64,000 bases of DNA from Candidatus Zixiibacteriota bacterium (GTDB taxonomy: Bacteria > Zixibacteria > MSB-5A5 > GN15 > PGXB01), in NCBI GenBank assembly GCA_016933955.1, contig JAFGTT010000008.1, forward strand, positions 62,001-126,000. Direction: 5' to 3'. Both the position numbers and the translations under genes were made by a program. The notes under the pieces were generated by a model. It was not told where the DNA came from. It saw nothing but the letters and a program-made list of their open reading frames with translations, and did not search any database. This document shows, in pieces, positions 18,823 to 28,700 of this stretch. How positions within the stretch are numbered: the stretch's first letter is position 1; each line of letters opens with the position of its first letter.

Positions 18823-20703
18823 CTATTTAATCATTATCATTTTGCGGGTTTGACTCAAATTGCCATAATCGACCCGGTAGAAATAAATACCGCTGGCAAC
18901 TTCCGTCCCGACATCATCACGTCCATTCCACCTGATCAGATGTCTTCCCGCCGGAAGGTCCTCGTCGACCAGAAGCCTGACCGACTGCCCGAGGATATTG
19001 AAAATCTCGAGCCGCACCCGGCCGGGATCGGGAAGAGCAAAGCTGATATCGGTTATGGGATTGAAGGGATTGGGGACATTCTGCTCAAGAACAAACCGGG
19101 CCGGCAGAAGTTCGTTCTCATGGCCCTCGACATATTCCCTGGTACCGATTATCAAACGGGCGGAAATCATCTCTGCGGTCAGATTAACGGAAGTTCCTTC
19201 TTCGAGTCTGATCGGGTTTCCTGTACCGGTCACCAGCCAGGCGCTCATATCGGAAGGAATCTGATCCAGACCGGACACGGTTAATTTCCCACCGGCAGGA
19301 TTGGTTACGACTATTTCCCAGACAGCACCATCGGTAAACGGCGGGCGAAAATCGGTCCGTTTGAGTCCGGTCGTGTTATCACCGATTGCGAAAGCTAGGG
19401 ACGGCCCGCCGGGGACGGTCGGAGGTTCCGAATAATCATAAAGATCAATCCCCTCGGCCGCATCGGAACGCACTCCGAGCTGATTGTAATCGTCTAACAA
19501 ACCATCGATGTCAAGCCGGAGATTGGCAGTCCAGCAATCGGAGGTCTTTTCCGGTAATTTCGGGGGCATTGCTTTCGGTGTCAGGCTTGTCTCATGAAAC
19601 CTGATTAAGGCCTTGATTCCGTCCTTCTTGATATTAACGAAAACGCCTTCCCAGGCCGGAATAACTGTCACCAGTTGGTAGCCGCTGCCGGTATAGCGAT
19701 AGATATTATCTTCCAGGACGCTCGAAATATGTCCGACCGTATCGGCCCCGTCGGCAAAAACCACTTCGCTCCAGGCGACATTGAACGGGAAGGGATTAGC
19801 CAGCTGATTCCATCCGGAATCGAGCGGGACACTGAAATAGCTATTGCCACCATACTCGGCATTAGGACTAACCGAGGTTCCGGGGGTCCCATAAGTTTTC
19901 CCGCCGCGGGCAATCAGCCAGAATCCCTGGCCGGGGGTCACGCGGGCCGCATCGGGATATTCATCCACCTGAGCAGTGGAAGGATTGTAATTGCCCAGAC
20001 GCCACTGGGTCGAATCGACGGCCCCGAGATCATCGAGAAAGACCGCGGCCGCGGTGTTATTGGTAGGCACCAACGGCATGGCGATAATCCGGTAATCGCG
20101 GATAGAACTGGCGCTCGGCAGAGCGGTCGGCCGCTGGGACTGTTCGTTGGTTAATTGTGTCCGAAAGGTATACGGTTCAGCGGCGTTACCGATATTGACA
20201 ACATCGGATCCATCGGTAATAACGAAATAATACTCCAGACCCCGGATCGTCAACAGGCTTTCATCGAGTTCATAGATGAGTGTCTGGGCATCCGAAACGG
20301 ACATGGCGGCCGTGCTGTACGAAGTCTGGCCGCCCTGGCGGTAGAAAAACGAACCGCTGACGGTCCCGGCTCCGGTGCTGTGAAGCACGGTCAGAGTCCG
20401 GTCGCCGATCGCCACGGTTTGCACCAGGGCCCCGTCGTAATCGGCGTTGAAAGCCGATCCGGCACCGAAGATAGCGGCATTACCGCCGGCCATATTATAA
20501 TTACTGCTGCCTAATATTTCTCCTCCGGCCAGGGGGACCGACCCGCACAAATTATAATTCGTCGAGCCGGACAAGCCTCCGCCGCCGACCGGCACCCCGC
20601 CGGTCAGGGAATACGACACTCCCGACATCTGCGCCCATGAAAGACCGACCGTCCCGACCAGGAGAAGAGATACGGCAATAACTGCGTATTTAATATATCT
20701 CAT
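18823..20703 (-). CDS. Secreted surface protein with type IX-like C-terminal sorting domain
   Basis: A 626-residue secreted protein with a signal peptide (cleavage near LSWAQM). Residues about 30-75 hold a threefold motif of the form SxNYxLxGxxPxxGG. The middle is beta-rich and unrecognised. The last 85 residues have the standard FlgD-Ig / type IX sorting layout: FVLEQNVPNPFNPITDISFALP, then VRLEIFNILGQSVRLLVD, HLIRWNGRDDVGTEVASGIYFYRV and QTRKMIMIK. In Bacteroidota such tails direct secretion by the Por system; in candidate phyla they are common, but no Por genes lie here. It is the last gene of the kinase-led minus-strand run. Confidence 0.82.
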   Translation of the reverse strand: MRYIKYAVIAVSLLLVGTVGLSWAQMSGVSYSLTGGVPVGGGGLSGSTNYNLCGSVPLAGGEILGSSNYNMAGGNAAIFGAGSAFNADYDGALVQTVAIGDRTLTVLHSTGAGTVSGSFFYRQGGQTSYSTAAMSVSDAQTLIYELDESLLTIRGLEYYFVITDGSDVVNIGNAAEPYTFRTQLTNEQSQRPTALPSASSIRDYRIIAMPLVPTNNTAAAVFLDDLGAVDSTQWRLGNYNPSTAQVDEYPDAARVTPGQGFWLIARGGKTYGTPGTSVSPNAEYGGNSYFSVPLDSGWNQLANPFPFNVAWSEVVFADGADTVGHISSVLEDNIYRYTGSGYQLVTVIPAWEGVFVNIKKDGIKALIRFHETSLTPKAMPPKLPEKTSDCWTANLRLDIDGLLDDYNQLGVRSDAAEGIDLYDYSEPPTVPGGPSLAFAIGDNTTGLKRTDFRPPFTDGAVWEIVVTNPAGGKLTVSGLDQIPSDMSAWLVTGTGNPIRLEEGTSVNLTAEMISARLIIGTREYVEGHENELLPARFVLEQNVPNPFNPITDISFALPDPGRVRLEIFNILGQSVRLLVDEDLPAGRHLIRWNGRDDVGTEVASGIYFYRVDYGNLSQTRKMIMIK

Positions 20704-20741
20704 AGATTAATCTCCAATCTTTTTTAATCACCGCACTCCTT

Positions 20742-21599
20742 TTAATAAGCCCTTGGGAAAAAGATGGCTGTTAAATACACATTGGTCAGGTTAATGGTAT
20801 TCGTGTCATAGGCAGTATTCTTCCTGGCCAGAGCATAAAAAGTCCGGGATCCCGCCGCCACGCTGGTTACATAGGTTACGCAGAAGGGATTGTAGGAACG
20901 ATCCGTCCGCGATCCGTCAAGGTACCCGGTCGAGTAGTAGTGCAGGAAAGCAGATTCACTCGTCCCCATACCCACATCCAGCACGGTCGCATCGCCAAAC
21001 ATGACGGCACTACCGCTGACAATCACCAATACATATCCGCTGGTAGGACAGCTCAGCGTAACCGATCCCAAACTGGTTATGGTGGTCGTAATACCAAGGA
21101 CGGTTCCGATATCGCTGTAATCCAGCCCAGCCACCCCATTTATTTTGGAGGCAGCAATAGCGGCGCTGGCATTGATGTCGGCATCCACTATACTTCCATC
21201 GGTAATCTTGGCCGAGGTAACCGAGTTGTTGGGAACTGTCGCGGTGGTGATAGAATACGGTGCCGAGTTTATGGCCTGACGCGGGGTCATTTCAGCATCG
21301 GTACCGACTTTTATCCCCAGGTAACGGGTGCTTCCATCCAAATGGGAGGTGGTCAACGGTCCCAGTTGCACCGTGAAAACCCCGTTATCGTCGGGATCAA
21401 CCGACTGGGTGGAAGTGAACAGGGCTGTCCCGCCGGTTGAGGCGGCATAAATGGCGAAAGTAACGCTTACCGACGAAGTGATCGGGTCACCTTCGTCGTC
21501 GGTCAGACGTCCCTGATAAGTAATGTAATTCGGGGCCTGGGCCAGAACCATTCCGGCCGCCAGCAGTAATATCAATATAGTTAAAATTCCCTTCTTCAT
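20742..21599 (-). CDS. Secreted protein with tail-fibre-like repeat region
   Basis: A 285-residue secreted protein with a clear signal peptide ending MVLAQAPN. The N-terminal domain (NYITYQGRLTDDEG to VQLGPLT) is a recurring beta domain in secreted proteins of environmental bacteria. A region with alternating polar turns (SAKITDGSIVDADINAS) resembles phage tail-fibre or trimeric adhesin shafts. The C-terminal part is beta-rich with no motif I know. It lies 38 bases upstream of the sorting-domain protein. It could form an external fibre; that is inference from style. Confidence 0.6.
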   Translation of the reverse strand: MKKGILTILILLLAAGMVLAQAPNYITYQGRLTDDEGDPITSSVSVTFAIYAASTGGTALFTSTQSVDPDDNGVFTVQLGPLTTSHLDGSTRYLGIKVGTDAEMTPRQAINSAPYSITTATVPNNSVTSAKITDGSIVDADINASAAIAASKINGVAGLDYSDIGTVLGITTTITSLGSVTLSCPTSGYVLVIVSGSAVMFGDATVLDVGMGTSESAFLHYYSTGYLDGSRTDRSYNPFCVTYVTSVAAGSRTFYALARKNTAYDTNTINLTNVYLTAIFFPRAY

Positions 21600-21641
21600 T
21601 TTTCTTCTCCTTCCTCAATGTTACACATGGTCCGATGAATT

Positions 21642-22301
21642 TTATTTTTTGCCCTTTTTCGGTGTATCCGGGAAATCCGGCAGAGCTCCGGTTCCGGAGT
21701 CATCGCCACCATCATCACTGCCTCCGGCCGCCAGGACGACCACACCGGCAACAATTCCAACACCCAGTCCGATCGCCCACCACTTGGTGTACCACGGTTT
21801 CTTCTTACCTTCGACTTTGGCGGGCGGGGTTGTTTTCGTTTCAGCCGAACCGGGCGTGACCACTTCCTTGGTGCCGCCCTGATCGACCAGATCCTGGGCG
21901 TCTTTCATCATCGACATGAATTCCGGCGATTTGATATTAAGTTCGCCGCGCCATTCACGGTACGATTGGAAAGCCGCCACGAATTGCTCCATGACCATAT
22001 CGCGCTTTTCATCATTGTCCCTGACCCGGGCGTAATAGACCTCGGCCAGCAGGACATGGGCGTTGGCCCGATCCTCAATGCTGATATTTTCCAGCTTGAG
22101 ATAGGCTTCCAGCTCCTGTTCGGCACATTTGTAATTGAGCGCCAGGAAGCTCTTTCGGGCATTGGTCAACGATGGCTGACCGGGATCGTAACCGCAGTCG
22201 GTTGTCTGTCCGAAAGATATTCCGGACAGGACCGCGCCATGCAGATACAAAGCCAGCAGGATGATCGCGGTCACCCGAAATACGGAATGTTTTCTGACCA
22301 T
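21642..22301 (-). CDS. Envelope protein with TPR-like domain and C-terminal membrane helix
   Basis: A 219-residue protein. A signal sequence (LLALYLHGAVLSGISFGQ) precedes a helical region (NARKSFLALNYKCAEQELEAYLKLE and following) that looks like TPR-type repeats. A Lys/Pro-rich linker leads to one glycine-rich hydrophobic helix (WWAIGLGVGIVAGVVVLAAGG) and an Asp/Gly tail. I preferred ATG 22301, with GGAGGT just upstream, over ATG 22313. The gene lies between the kinase gene and the fibre-like protein gene, 41 and 42 bases from them, so an operon is likely. Relatives with this layout are often paired with kinases and CsgG-like proteins; the function is unknown. Confidence 0.62.
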   Translation of the reverse strand: MVRKHSVFRVTAIILLALYLHGAVLSGISFGQTTDCGYDPGQPSLTNARKSFLALNYKCAEQELEAYLKLENISIEDRANAHVLLAEVYYARVRDNDEKRDMVMEQFVAAFQSYREWRGELNIKSPEFMSMMKDAQDLVDQGGTKEVVTPGSAETKTTPPAKVEGKKKPWYTKWWAIGLGVGIVAGVVVLAAGGSDDGGDDSGTGALPDFPDTPKKGKK

Positions 22302-22355
22302 GATACCTCCCATGTAAAGTATTAAGTTGTATTTATCCGCGAAAATAATAGATAA

Positions 22356-24305
22356 CTATTTTTCCGACCAGAATATCACCAGCGGAACGGTCGCCATTCC
22401 GCTTCCCCCGGTCGAGCCGAGTTTTATCCGTCCCGAGGGGCCTTTGGTGGCTCCGTGCGGTCCGCTTCCATAGGGAAAGACCACCAGGGAATCGATCCGG
22501 GGTTCGCCCTTTTTATCGGCCCCGATGGCAAAGATACTCGAATTCAGATTCCACCATCCCTGTAATTTAATCAGGTTCAAAACCGGAAACTCGGTCAACA
22601 TATGCCGGCGGCCGTTGAAGGATAATTCCACCACGTGCTTGTCCGATGGCGGCGCCAGAGCAATTTGAAGACTGACCGAATCGGTCCCGGCATATTCCCG
22701 CGACAGGTCGATCGCCAGCCGGGTATCCCCGGCCGATAATTTTACGGTTTTATTCAGAATCGGGTAATCCGTATGCACCACAACCAGATTAATATCTTCA
22801 TCCGGTTTGATATTGAACGTGCTGTCCGGCGTCCCCTTGATACCATTAACGGTTAAAACCGCATCGCCGCGCGGCGATATCGCCAGGCGGAGCGGAATTG
22901 TGCTTGGCGGTTCCGGTTTTTTCTCCGGGGGTTTAGTGACAGATGTTGTCTCGGTCTTGACGCTGTCGGTTTTGGCTACAGCCGGTTCCGGTTTTTTCTC
23001 AGCCGGCGGAGTAACCACCTTTGTTTCTTCTTGAGGAGTCTGCTTAACCGGTTCTTTGACGGGCTCTTTCGGTTTGGTTATAGTCTCCTTAGAAGACTCC
23101 TCCGCTGTTTTCTTCGTGACGGTATCAACCTGAGTTTTCACGGCGGTTCCGGGAGTCGAGCTTTCCACGGCCGGTTTTTCGATTTCCTTTTTTATCGTAT
23201 CCGGGACGACAGCCGCCATCGAATCTGCAGTCGCCGTGCTGTCGGTCATTCCGGCGATGACGGCCGAGGAATCAATCGTGATCGGGGTTTCCGAGGTTCT
23301 CTTCGGCGGCGTCACAGTCCGGGTGGCGACTTCCTTTCGTCCGAAGTTTTCTTCATACAGCCGCCGGATTTCATCCCGCATCACGAATGCGGCCACGACC
23401 AGAACGGTAACCAGGGCCAGGGCGATAATAAAACCGCGCCCCTTTTTCTCGGTTCCACCAAAGGCTTGACCGAGTTTTTTGAATTCCGCGGCCATCTCGG
23501 CGGCCGAGGAGTAGCGCCGGGCGGGATCCGGGTCGGTGGCTTTTTTCAGTATTCGCCGCAATTCCGGGGAAAGTTTCTTGCTGGCCGTCCCGCCCCATTC
23601 AGATGGATCCGGGTTGGCCGGGTTGCGATAGGGCAGGGAATCGGTGGCAAAATTGAACAGGGTTATCGCCACTTCATAAATATCACTCAAAAATGGATTA
23701 TAATTGGCTTCCCCCGTCTGGCGTTCCGGGGCCGCAAAGAGCGGTGTCAGCGCCTGGTAGGCGGTTTTGGTGGCATCGCCGCCGATTTCCTTGGCGATCC
23801 CGAAATCGATCAGGTAAATCTGCCCCCGTTTATCGAACATGATATTGCCCGGCTTGATATCCCGGTGGGCGATCTTCTTTTCATGGGCATAGGCAATGGC
23901 GCTGGTTACCCCGCGGGCCACTTTCAGAAAAGTCTCCTCGTCCAGCGCTCCCTGTTCCCGGAGAATCTGCCCGCCGTCACGGCCATCGATATAAGCCACC
24001 ACGACAGCCCCTTCATCGGGAAGGTAATCGACCACCCGTGAGATATTGGGATGATCGAGCATGCAGAGGATTTTGGCTTCCTTGGCGAACTTGTCGCGCG
24101 ATTGGACCCGTTTGAAAAACTTGAAAACCAGCCGCTGTTCGGTAAGATGCTTGTTATAGCCTTCATACACCTCGCCGAATCCGCCGCCGCCGATATGCGA
24201 ACGGATAATATATTTGCCGCCGATTTCCCAACCTATAATGCCCAACGGGTCATGGCTGTTTTCCTGGCCGTCATTCAAATTGGTGCTGTCGTCTTGTTCT
24301 GACAC
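22356..24305 (-). CDS. Membrane Ser/Thr protein kinase (Hanks type) upstream of the T6SS
   Basis: A 649-residue kinase. The N-terminal Hanks domain (about 20-280) has a Gly loop IGGGGFGEVYEG, the Lys in RLVFKFFK, HRDIKPGNIMFD, LIDFGIAKEIGG and an APERQTGEANYNPFLSDIYE segment, so it should be active. A juxtamembrane stretch leads to one helix (GFIIALALVTVLVVAAFVM), a long Thr/Pro/Glu/Lys linker, a PEGA-like domain (about 490-560) and a C-terminal beta domain. It was started at GTG 24305, which has CCGGAGAA upstream. It reads divergently from the T6SS cargo operon 392 bases away. Kinases such as PpkA regulate T6SS assembly elsewhere; no FHA protein or PP2C phosphatase is visible here. Confidence 0.88.
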   Translation of the reverse strand: MSEQDDSTNLNDGQENSHDPLGIIGWEIGGKYIIRSHIGGGGFGEVYEGYNKHLTEQRLVFKFFKRVQSRDKFAKEAKILCMLDHPNISRVVDYLPDEGAVVVAYIDGRDGGQILREQGALDEETFLKVARGVTSAIAYAHEKKIAHRDIKPGNIMFDKRGQIYLIDFGIAKEIGGDATKTAYQALTPLFAAPERQTGEANYNPFLSDIYEVAITLFNFATDSLPYRNPANPDPSEWGGTASKKLSPELRRILKKATDPDPARRYSSAAEMAAEFKKLGQAFGGTEKKGRGFIIALALVTVLVVAAFVMRDEIRRLYEENFGRKEVATRTVTPPKRTSETPITIDSSAVIAGMTDSTATADSMAAVVPDTIKKEIEKPAVESSTPGTAVKTQVDTVTKKTAEESSKETITKPKEPVKEPVKQTPQEETKVVTPPAEKKPEPAVAKTDSVKTETTSVTKPPEKKPEPPSTIPLRLAISPRGDAVLTVNGIKGTPDSTFNIKPDEDINLVVVHTDYPILNKTVKLSAGDTRLAIDLSREYAGTDSVSLQIALAPPSDKHVVELSFNGRRHMLTEFPVLNLIKLQGWWNLNSSIFAIGADKKGEPRIDSLVVFPYGSGPHGATKGPSGRIKLGSTGGSGMATVPLVIFWSEK

Positions 24306-24697
24306 AGGTTCTCCGGATAGTCTCACCCATTGGGTATTGGTTGTTTATGCCGCCATACGGATACAAAAACGACACAAAATCCAGCCTCACGCTTTGAGGC
24401 TCAATTTACGGTTATATCCATATTCACCGCAAGGAGTTTTTTATAAACTTCAGGTGAGTAATTCGGCCGGACAGAGAGAATATTTAGACAAATGGCGTAA
24501 AGTCTGGCTAAATTATGCGCTATGACAGCCGACAATTTTAATAACGCTGGTGTATTTACTTCAATAAATCGCCTATTCCGGGAATGGCGGAAGGATGACA
24601 TGACCGGGAGAGACTTAAACTATTTATTGACTTCCGTCTTAAGATAGCTATATATTTTTAACGGTGACTTTTCACCATATAAAATCGGGGAGAATAT
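24306..24697. other. Divergent intergenic region between kinase and T6SS cargo operon
   Basis: A 392-base region that carries the leader of the kinase gene on the minus strand and a promoter-like sequence of the PAAR gene on the plus strand. It is AT-rich relative to the flanks. A short perfect inverted repeat, GGTGA-CTTT-TCACC (24663-24676), lies between the promoter and the ribosome-binding site of the PAAR gene. Short open frames here show no coding features. Confidence 0.6.
24627..24656 (+). promoter_or_regulatory. Candidate sigma-70 promoter of the T6SS cargo operon
   Basis: TTGACT at 24627-24632 is followed after 18 bases by TATATT (24651-24656); an overlapping TATATA at 24649-24654 gives a 16-base spacer. 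It sits about 40 bases before the PAAR start, whose ribosome-binding sequence is GGGGAG. Seen by eye only. Confidence 0.55.
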
Positions 24698-25750
24698 ATG
24701 CCAGGTAAACCGGCCGCCCGGGTGGGCGATCCCACGGCCCACGGCGGTACCATCCTGCCCTCCGGGGCTCCGACAGTACTGATCGGCGGCATGCCGGCCG
24801 CACGAATGGGTGATATGCATGTTTGTCCGGCCGTTAATCCGGGGACGCCCCCTCCTCCTCATGTCGGCATGCAGATCATTGCTACCTGTACATCAGTATT
24901 AATTGCCGGTATGCCGGCCGCCCGGGTGGGCGACACAGCCCTCTGCTCCGGGCCTCCATCATCGATAGTTTCCGGATGCATGACCGTTCTTATCGGGGAC
25001 GGTGGTGGTGGTGGTGGCGGCGGCGGCGGCGGCGCCGGGAAAAAAGCCGGGGCCGAAGCCGAAGAAGCCGAGGTCAAAGAGGGCCACTATATCGACGCCA
25101 AAGTCGTGGACAAGGGCGGCAAGCCGATTGTCGGCGGGAAATATAGAATCAAACTACCTGATGGCAGTGAAACCTCGGGGCCCCTGACCGGGCAGGTGAA
25201 AAAATCCGGGATCGATGAGGGCAATTGCGATATCGCCCTGCAGGCCATCACCAAAGCGGCCTGGTCCGAAAAACAGGCGGCGGTCGGCGATAAAGTCAAA
25301 CTCCAGGTGGAGACCGCCGGGGTTAAATCGGGCACTCCGGCCACCCTGGAGATATTTATCCGCGACGCCAATTTTGCCGACCGGATGCTTGATGCGATAG
25401 AGACCAAACTTAAGGGGGACAAGATTGAGGAAGAGTGGGAGCTGAAGGTCGATGAGAAATTATTGAAAATAAATGAGTCCAAGGAGGAACAGGGCGGTTA
25501 TTCCATGCCGTCATATTATTTCCGGGCAAAAATCGGGGATCTTCTGGCCCGGTCGGGAATTCTCGATTACCAGGATTATATCGAGCTGAAGATCAAGGAT
25601 GACGAAGGAAATCCGGTTAAAGGCGCGAAATATAAAGTTTTTCTTACCAATGGTGCCGTCAGGCAGGGAACGCTGGATGATAACGGTTATGCCAAAGTCG
25701 AACGGGTGCCACCCGGTCAGGTCAGGGTCGTGGTCGATCCGAGAACATAG
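24698..25750 (+). CDS. PAAR-domain T6SS spike tip protein with Ig-like C-terminal extension
   Basis: A 350-residue protein. Residues 1-100 are a PAAR domain: PGKPAARVGDPTAHGG, VLIGGMPAARMGDMHVC, VLIAGMPAARVGDTALC and a closing SGCMTVLIGD, the pattern of the sharp cone that caps the VgrG spike. A run of 11 glycines and an Ala/Glu/Lys linker follow. The rest is two beta domains; the last (DYIELKIKDDEGNPVKG to PPGQVRV) is the module often fused to VgrG or PAAR proteins. The stretch 25251-25735 is clearly homologous to part of the gene at 31034. It is the first gene of the cargo block, and GGGGAG lies 6 bases before the ATG. The extension probably recruits cargo. Confidence 0.93.
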   Translation: MPGKPAARVGDPTAHGGTILPSGAPTVLIGGMPAARMGDMHVCPAVNPGTPPPPHVGMQIIATCTSVLIAGMPAARVGDTALCSGPPSSIVSGCMTVLIGDGGGGGGGGGGGAGKKAGAEAEEAEVKEGHYIDAKVVDKGGKPIVGGKYRIKLPDGSETSGPLTGQVKKSGIDEGNCDIALQAITKAAWSEKQAAVGDKVKLQVETAGVKSGTPATLEIFIRDANFADRMLDAIETKLKGDKIEEEWELKVDEKLLKINESKEEQGGYSMPSYYFRAKIGDLLARSGILDYQDYIELKIKDDEGNPVKGAKYKVFLTNGAVRQGTLDDNGYAKVERVPPGQVRVVVDPRT

Positions 25751-25782
25751 AAACAATCTCTTTTTCGGAATGAAGTTATAGA

Positions 25783-28700
25783 ATGGGTGATGCTGTCCAG
25801 AAAATTGTCGAATTCCGGGATATCATGGCCAAACTCCCGACCTCGACTCACCGCATCTGGGAATTCAATCTTAAAAAAATAAACGTCCATCTGCTGGAGA
25901 TGGAAGACGTTCTTTTCCATCACAACAGCGCCGTCATAATGCCTTCAAGTCCCGAGGAATCACCCAAAGACCAGAAGGGCTCGGACAAGCAGGAGAAAGT
26001 AACCGGTCTCAAATCGCTGGCCCTGATTTTCAAATTGATCGATTACGAACCGGATAAACGCCTTCTGATTGCCGGCCATACCGACACCTCGGGCAAAACC
26101 GATTACAATTTCGGCCTTTCGGCCCTGCGGGCCAGGAATATTCTGTACTTATTCACCGGCGGCGAATACAGCCGCGGACAGTGGGCCGAAATCGGGGTTG
26201 AAAGACACAAGATCGAGGATTACCAGCAGATCATGAAACACTATGCCGGTCTCAAACGCTGGCCATGCGATCCGTTGAAAGTGAACGACAGCTGGAATAA
26301 AAATACTGAAACGGCGGTGGATAATTTCATTAAATCCTATAATTCAGATTTCGCCCCGGCCAATAATGAAAAGGCGATTCCCGGCCGGGTGTTCAACGAT
26401 GTCAAGAAAGACAGCAAACATCTCTGGCCGTTGGAAATATGGGTGGCGGTTTATAACCTCTACAATGAGGAACTGGCCAAAATTCTGAAAATGACCACCG
26501 CCCAGCTTCAGGATTACCGCGATACCAAAATAAAATTCGCCAGCATGAAAAATAAATATGTCGCCTGCGGCGAATCATTCCCCATCGACAAGGCCCAAAA
26601 AGGCAATTATCGTTCTCAGACCAACCGGCGGGTCGAAATTCTCCTGTTCGATAAAAACGAAATCCCGGTGATCAACTGCCCCGCCGATATCACCAAAGTA
26701 CACAAGGAGAAAGACTGCCCGATCTGGCACCGGTGGCATTTCATCCCGAAATATATTCACCCCGACGACCTTCACGCGGTCGTTTATCACATGAGTTTTT
26801 CGTACTATAACCGGGTTCGCGATGAGGTCATGAATCTCCCCGAGGGATTGGATATCCGGGCATTTGAAAACAACGGCGAGGAGTTGTCCACGGCCGTATC
26901 TTATACCGACGGAGTCTACAGCATCAGGGTAAGGTTTAAAACGCCGGTCGATGACGGGACACATCAAAAATTGTATTTTGAGTTCAAAACGGAAAACCTC
27001 TGGGTCTATACCGACAGCAAGGACGCCACCCCGAAAATAGTTATCCGGACACCTGAGCAGATAAAGGAACTCAACAAACCGGAGAAATTCATTGATCGAT
27101 GGAAGTATTACGATCTGCCGGCGTACTGGTCCTCGAGGAATTACTGGACCCGGTATGAAGGTGATATGAACAAGGGCGAGCGCTACGAAAAAGTTGTCTC
27201 CGAGAAACTTCAACTGAAACCTTTCGGCGGGAAAAACACCTCGGCCGCTCAGCCGTTAACCTTTTCGCTCGATGATATTGTTCTGCTTGACCAGGTCGGG
27301 GGGACACAGGTCATCAAGGATGCCAATCATAAAATCCCGGCCGTCGTAAAAGACCTGAGCGAAAAATCAAGAGTTAAAATATTCCTGGTGAATAAGGCCA
27401 ACGGCTGTCTGCGATTGCACCAGAAAACCTCCGACCGCCACTCGGCCCGGCGGCCGTTTTTAAAGGAAAAGGTCGGGGGGAATGATGTCTGGCGCAACCT
27501 TATTATCGAGGATCCCGAAAAAATCAAACGGGCCAAAGTCGTCTTTTTCCGTAATGGCTTCTATGCCGTCGGGGACAAGCGTACCACCATCGAAAACAAC
27601 TGGGTCAACAAGGGCGCTGTGATTGGAGCCCGGGCGGCAGTCCGCAACGACAGCGATTTCCATATCTCGTTCGAGATGGATTATAACGATCACGACTATG
27701 GTTCGACCGGTGATTACGACCTGCACTATTTTCATCATCAGCACCTGGAGGGCAAAAACCCCGTCTCTTTCACCATTGCCTATGTTTCCATAAGCTTCAT
27801 GCGCGACTCCCGCGATCCGGCGACGGTTTCACCGGTACCGGGCGCCAACGATGTCAAGATGTTCGTCGATAAGGGCGTTTATAACGCCATGGATACCTGG
27901 AATCGAAAACGGGCTTATCTTGAGGAAGATCCGGCCAACGAAACTTCGACCATAATCCGGCCGACTTTCTTTTTCGATGAACGGGAAACATTTGAGATTC
28001 AGGAACCGGCTGGCGGATTTAAACTGGATTTCGACAAACGCCCCTCGGAGGACGCCGCCTCAAATCATAAAAAGCTTTTCGACCACGCTAATATGGCTAC
28101 CGCCCAGGATAAGGCTATCGGCGGCCGTTCCAAGTTTCTGGCGTTGATCTGTAAAGACGGCAGTCTGCACTACGGCCAGGCTTACCAGTGGTCGATCAGA
28201 TCCGAGGGTCCGACCCATTATTCCCTTTTCAAGCTGAACAAATCGGCCTACCGCACCTGGAGTACGCCGCCGGACCAGGCCCCGGTGACGGAACATGGCG
28301 ATTCCTTCGGGGTTCACACTTTCGCTCATGAGCTGGGTCATGCTACCGGTCAGCCGGATGAATATGTCCGGAGGGACGATTTCAAGCCTGATCCCGGCCA
28401 GAATTATAAACCCCCGGATTTCGCCCAGTTCTATATTCCTTATTCCATGAGTACCAATTCCACGTCGATGATGAACCACAATCGGGCCCCCAGGTTGCAT
28501 CATCTGTGGTATCCCATGCACCGTCTGAACAAGGAAATCAGTGACGCCTCCAAACCGCTTTCGAAGATGCTTCCGGGGAAAAAGTTCATTGCCCGTTTGT
28601 CCCGGGGCGGGATATGGGAATTGAAATACCAACGGAATCTCACGGCTTCCGGTCGACCTCAGATTCCGGAAAAACTGACTGATCCGGTTTATACCGAACC

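Noticed and set aside
23031-24041. A 336-codon open frame antisense to the Ser/Thr kinase
   Set aside because: The minus-strand kinase has all catalytic motifs; the plus frame is a compositional shadow rich in Gly, Arg and Phe.
25007-25034. GGT/GGC repeat in the PAAR gene as a phase-variable tract
   Set aside because: The unit is a codon, so length changes would not alter the frame; it is a simple Gly linker.
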